NCBI GenBank assembly: GCA_002189035.1
Contig: NEEC01000157.1
Location: forward strand, 1-31,585
Source: Utricularia gibba
Lineage: Eukaryota; Streptophyta; Magnoliopsida; Lamiales; Lentibulariaceae
Length of the DNA: 31,585 nucleotides
Direction: 5' to 3'
Shown here: positions 30,662 through 31,585 of the stretch, in pieces
How the letters are laid out: every line of letters begins with the position of its first letter
How positions within the stretch are numbered: the first letter of the stretch is position 1
Position numbers and translations under genes: made by a program
The notes under the pieces: generated by a model
Seen by the model: the letters and a program-made list of their open reading frames with translations, nothing else
The model's database searches: none
What the model was told of the DNA's origin: nothing

Positions 30662-31585
30662 TTAATTCGATGGTCCTGGTGGGTCGAAGTTCAGGTTTTG
30701 TGGACGTTCTTGTATAGAGGCACGTGGCGGTTGAGGAATCGGCTCGAAGTTGTGTCCATATGGCACATCCACAGATGATCTATGTGGTTGTGAATGACTT
30801 GGAGTTGTGTCTTCATCCACATGCATATATCCCGTTTTCACATGTCTATGTCTTCCTCTATCCATGTTCATTGGAAAGCGTGTACTACGATGGCGTCCAC
30901 GACGAACATGTCTAGCACGTTCAGGATCAACACGAAGAACCACTAGTGGTGAGGGCCAATGTTTCTCAGTTCTGAGTGGCTGAAATTGATTTCAATATGC
31001 ATTCAATAGATGCCGTAGAAGGTGGATTGGATTGACTAATGTTAGTGGATCGATCCCAAGAAGCTTGCAAGCCTATTCATGCAAAACAATTTGTATATAA
31101 TTAATATTGTATTTAAAAATATAAAGCAAGTTGTGGTTTGAGAAATTACTTGTTGTGCATGAGAGCACGGTATACCATAATTTTGCCATTTGGTACAAGT
31201 GCAAGTTTGATCTTTGATTTTAACGAAACACACATTCTCCAAGCCATTCTTCCGAATAGTTGTGACTCGAACCACCTTATGTCGACGATCATAAACCTCA
31301 ACATTTGTATATGGGATTGGTCTATCCCATCGCTTTAGTAGGAGTTCAGCTTCTTTGCTGAATACTTTGTTTTGACGCTCCATATTAAGAACCTCTTCCA
31401 AACCTTCATACATATATTTTTTGCACCGTGTGAATGTTGCCTACGGGAGGTATACACATATTAGATTAAAATATTTTATTTAAAATGATGTTAATATAAT
31501 ACCTGAGCTAATGGTGTTAATGGAAGATGTCGTGCACCCAAAAGCACACAGTTTATTCCTTCTACTTGATTGGTTGTCATAGTAC
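30662..31585 (-). pseudogene. MuDR/MULE transposase, C-terminal part, with an in-frame stop
   Basis: Minus-strand exons: 31585 (edge) to about 31503 (TTNQVEGINCVLLGARHLPL), about 31441 to 31131, and about 31074 to 30662. Exon 2 ends in the SWIM zinc finger CTCTKWQNYGIPCSHA (CxC...CxH), diagnostic of plant MULE transposases. The last exon has CKLLGIDPLTLVNPIH, then a TGA at 30994-30992, and after it the same frame continues (FQPLRTEKHWPSPLVVLRVD, RRGRHRSTRFPMNMD), the typical basic tail of these proteins. The stop cuts off the tail only. The N-terminal catalytic region lies outside the window. Likely defective, or readable if the stop is a consensus error. Confidence 0.8.

Larger units (their letters stand above)
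29671..31585 (-). mobile_element. MULE-like element, left part
   Basis: The interruption of unit 3 marks the left end (GGGAGTTTTTTACTTTTCTA). The transposase gene on the minus strand points toward this end. The right end and target duplication are outside the window, so the limits are provisional. The inside is AT-rich, with a plastid rRNA fragment and a (TA)n tract (30442-30462). Confidence 0.55.

Noticed and set aside
30724-30915. Plus-strand open frame in the MULE
   Set aside because: Antisense to the basic C-terminal tail of the transposase, which has a clear family match.
1-31585. CRISPR array, operon structure, tRNA genes
   Set aside because: No regularly spaced repeats; genes have introns and eukaryotic promoters; no tRNA-like cloverleaf was recognised by eye.

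Overview
The window is nuclear DNA of a flowering plant, most likely a eudicot. It has GT-AG introns, plant-only gene families (tapetal-type bHLH factors, plant triterpene cyclases, a PBP1/KIC-like EF-hand protein, a BCS1-like AAA-ATPase), very AT-rich intergenic DNA, a MULE transposase and a plastid rRNA insertion. I cannot name the species from sequence alone.

Layout. Positions 1-15000 are single-copy genes: an unrecognised coding-like region on the minus strand (about 300-860), a one-exon AAA-ATPase (2271-3688, +), a PBP1/KIC-like calcium sensor (4561-4931, -), an LRAT/NC-domain protein (6516-7469, +), a plant protein of unknown function with a C-terminal membrane segment (8648-10120, +), two tandem bHLH genes of the Arabidopsis bHLH10/89/91 type (10789-12067 and 12326-13538, +) and a DUF212 / haloperoxidase-related protein (13897-14990, -). 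Positions 15182-28335 hold two 16-exon 2,3-oxidosqualene cyclase genes (OSC1 17511-20882, OSC2 24914-28269), very similar even in their introns. A third, truncated copy of the OSC upstream region (about 29051-29670) runs into a MULE-like element. That element carries a reverse-strand piece of plastid 23S rRNA (30004-30145) and a transposase gene that leaves the right edge.

How it was built. The stretch 20976-22440 is a second copy of 9567-11088 (exon 2 of the membrane-anchored gene, plus promoter and 5' part of the first bHLH gene). It is joined directly to the left end of the OSC2 unit. The simplest reading is one tandem duplication of about 11.4 kb (about 9567 to 20970), followed by a deletion of about 4.1 kb in the second copy that removed most of bHLH-1, all of bHLH-2 and the DUF212 gene. 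A short telomere-like motif (20951-20969) sits at the duplication junction. The two OSC promoters then diverged through different insertions.

Function. Both OSCs have the start, DCTAE motif and QW motifs of the beta-amyrin/lupeol synthase group. They carry Met in place of the product-determining Trp of MWCYCR, and changed residues just before DCTAE, so their product cannot be assumed to be beta-amyrin. Tapetum-type bHLH genes a few kb away suggest a testable anther/pollen-coat triterpene module. That is inference.

Caution. Single-base deletions relative to the family break many frames: four in the AAA-ATPase, one in the calcium sensor, two in DUF212, two in each OSC. They are nearly all 1-base losses, several in homopolymers, with no in-frame nonsense codons, so residual long-read consensus errors are at least as likely as real gene death.
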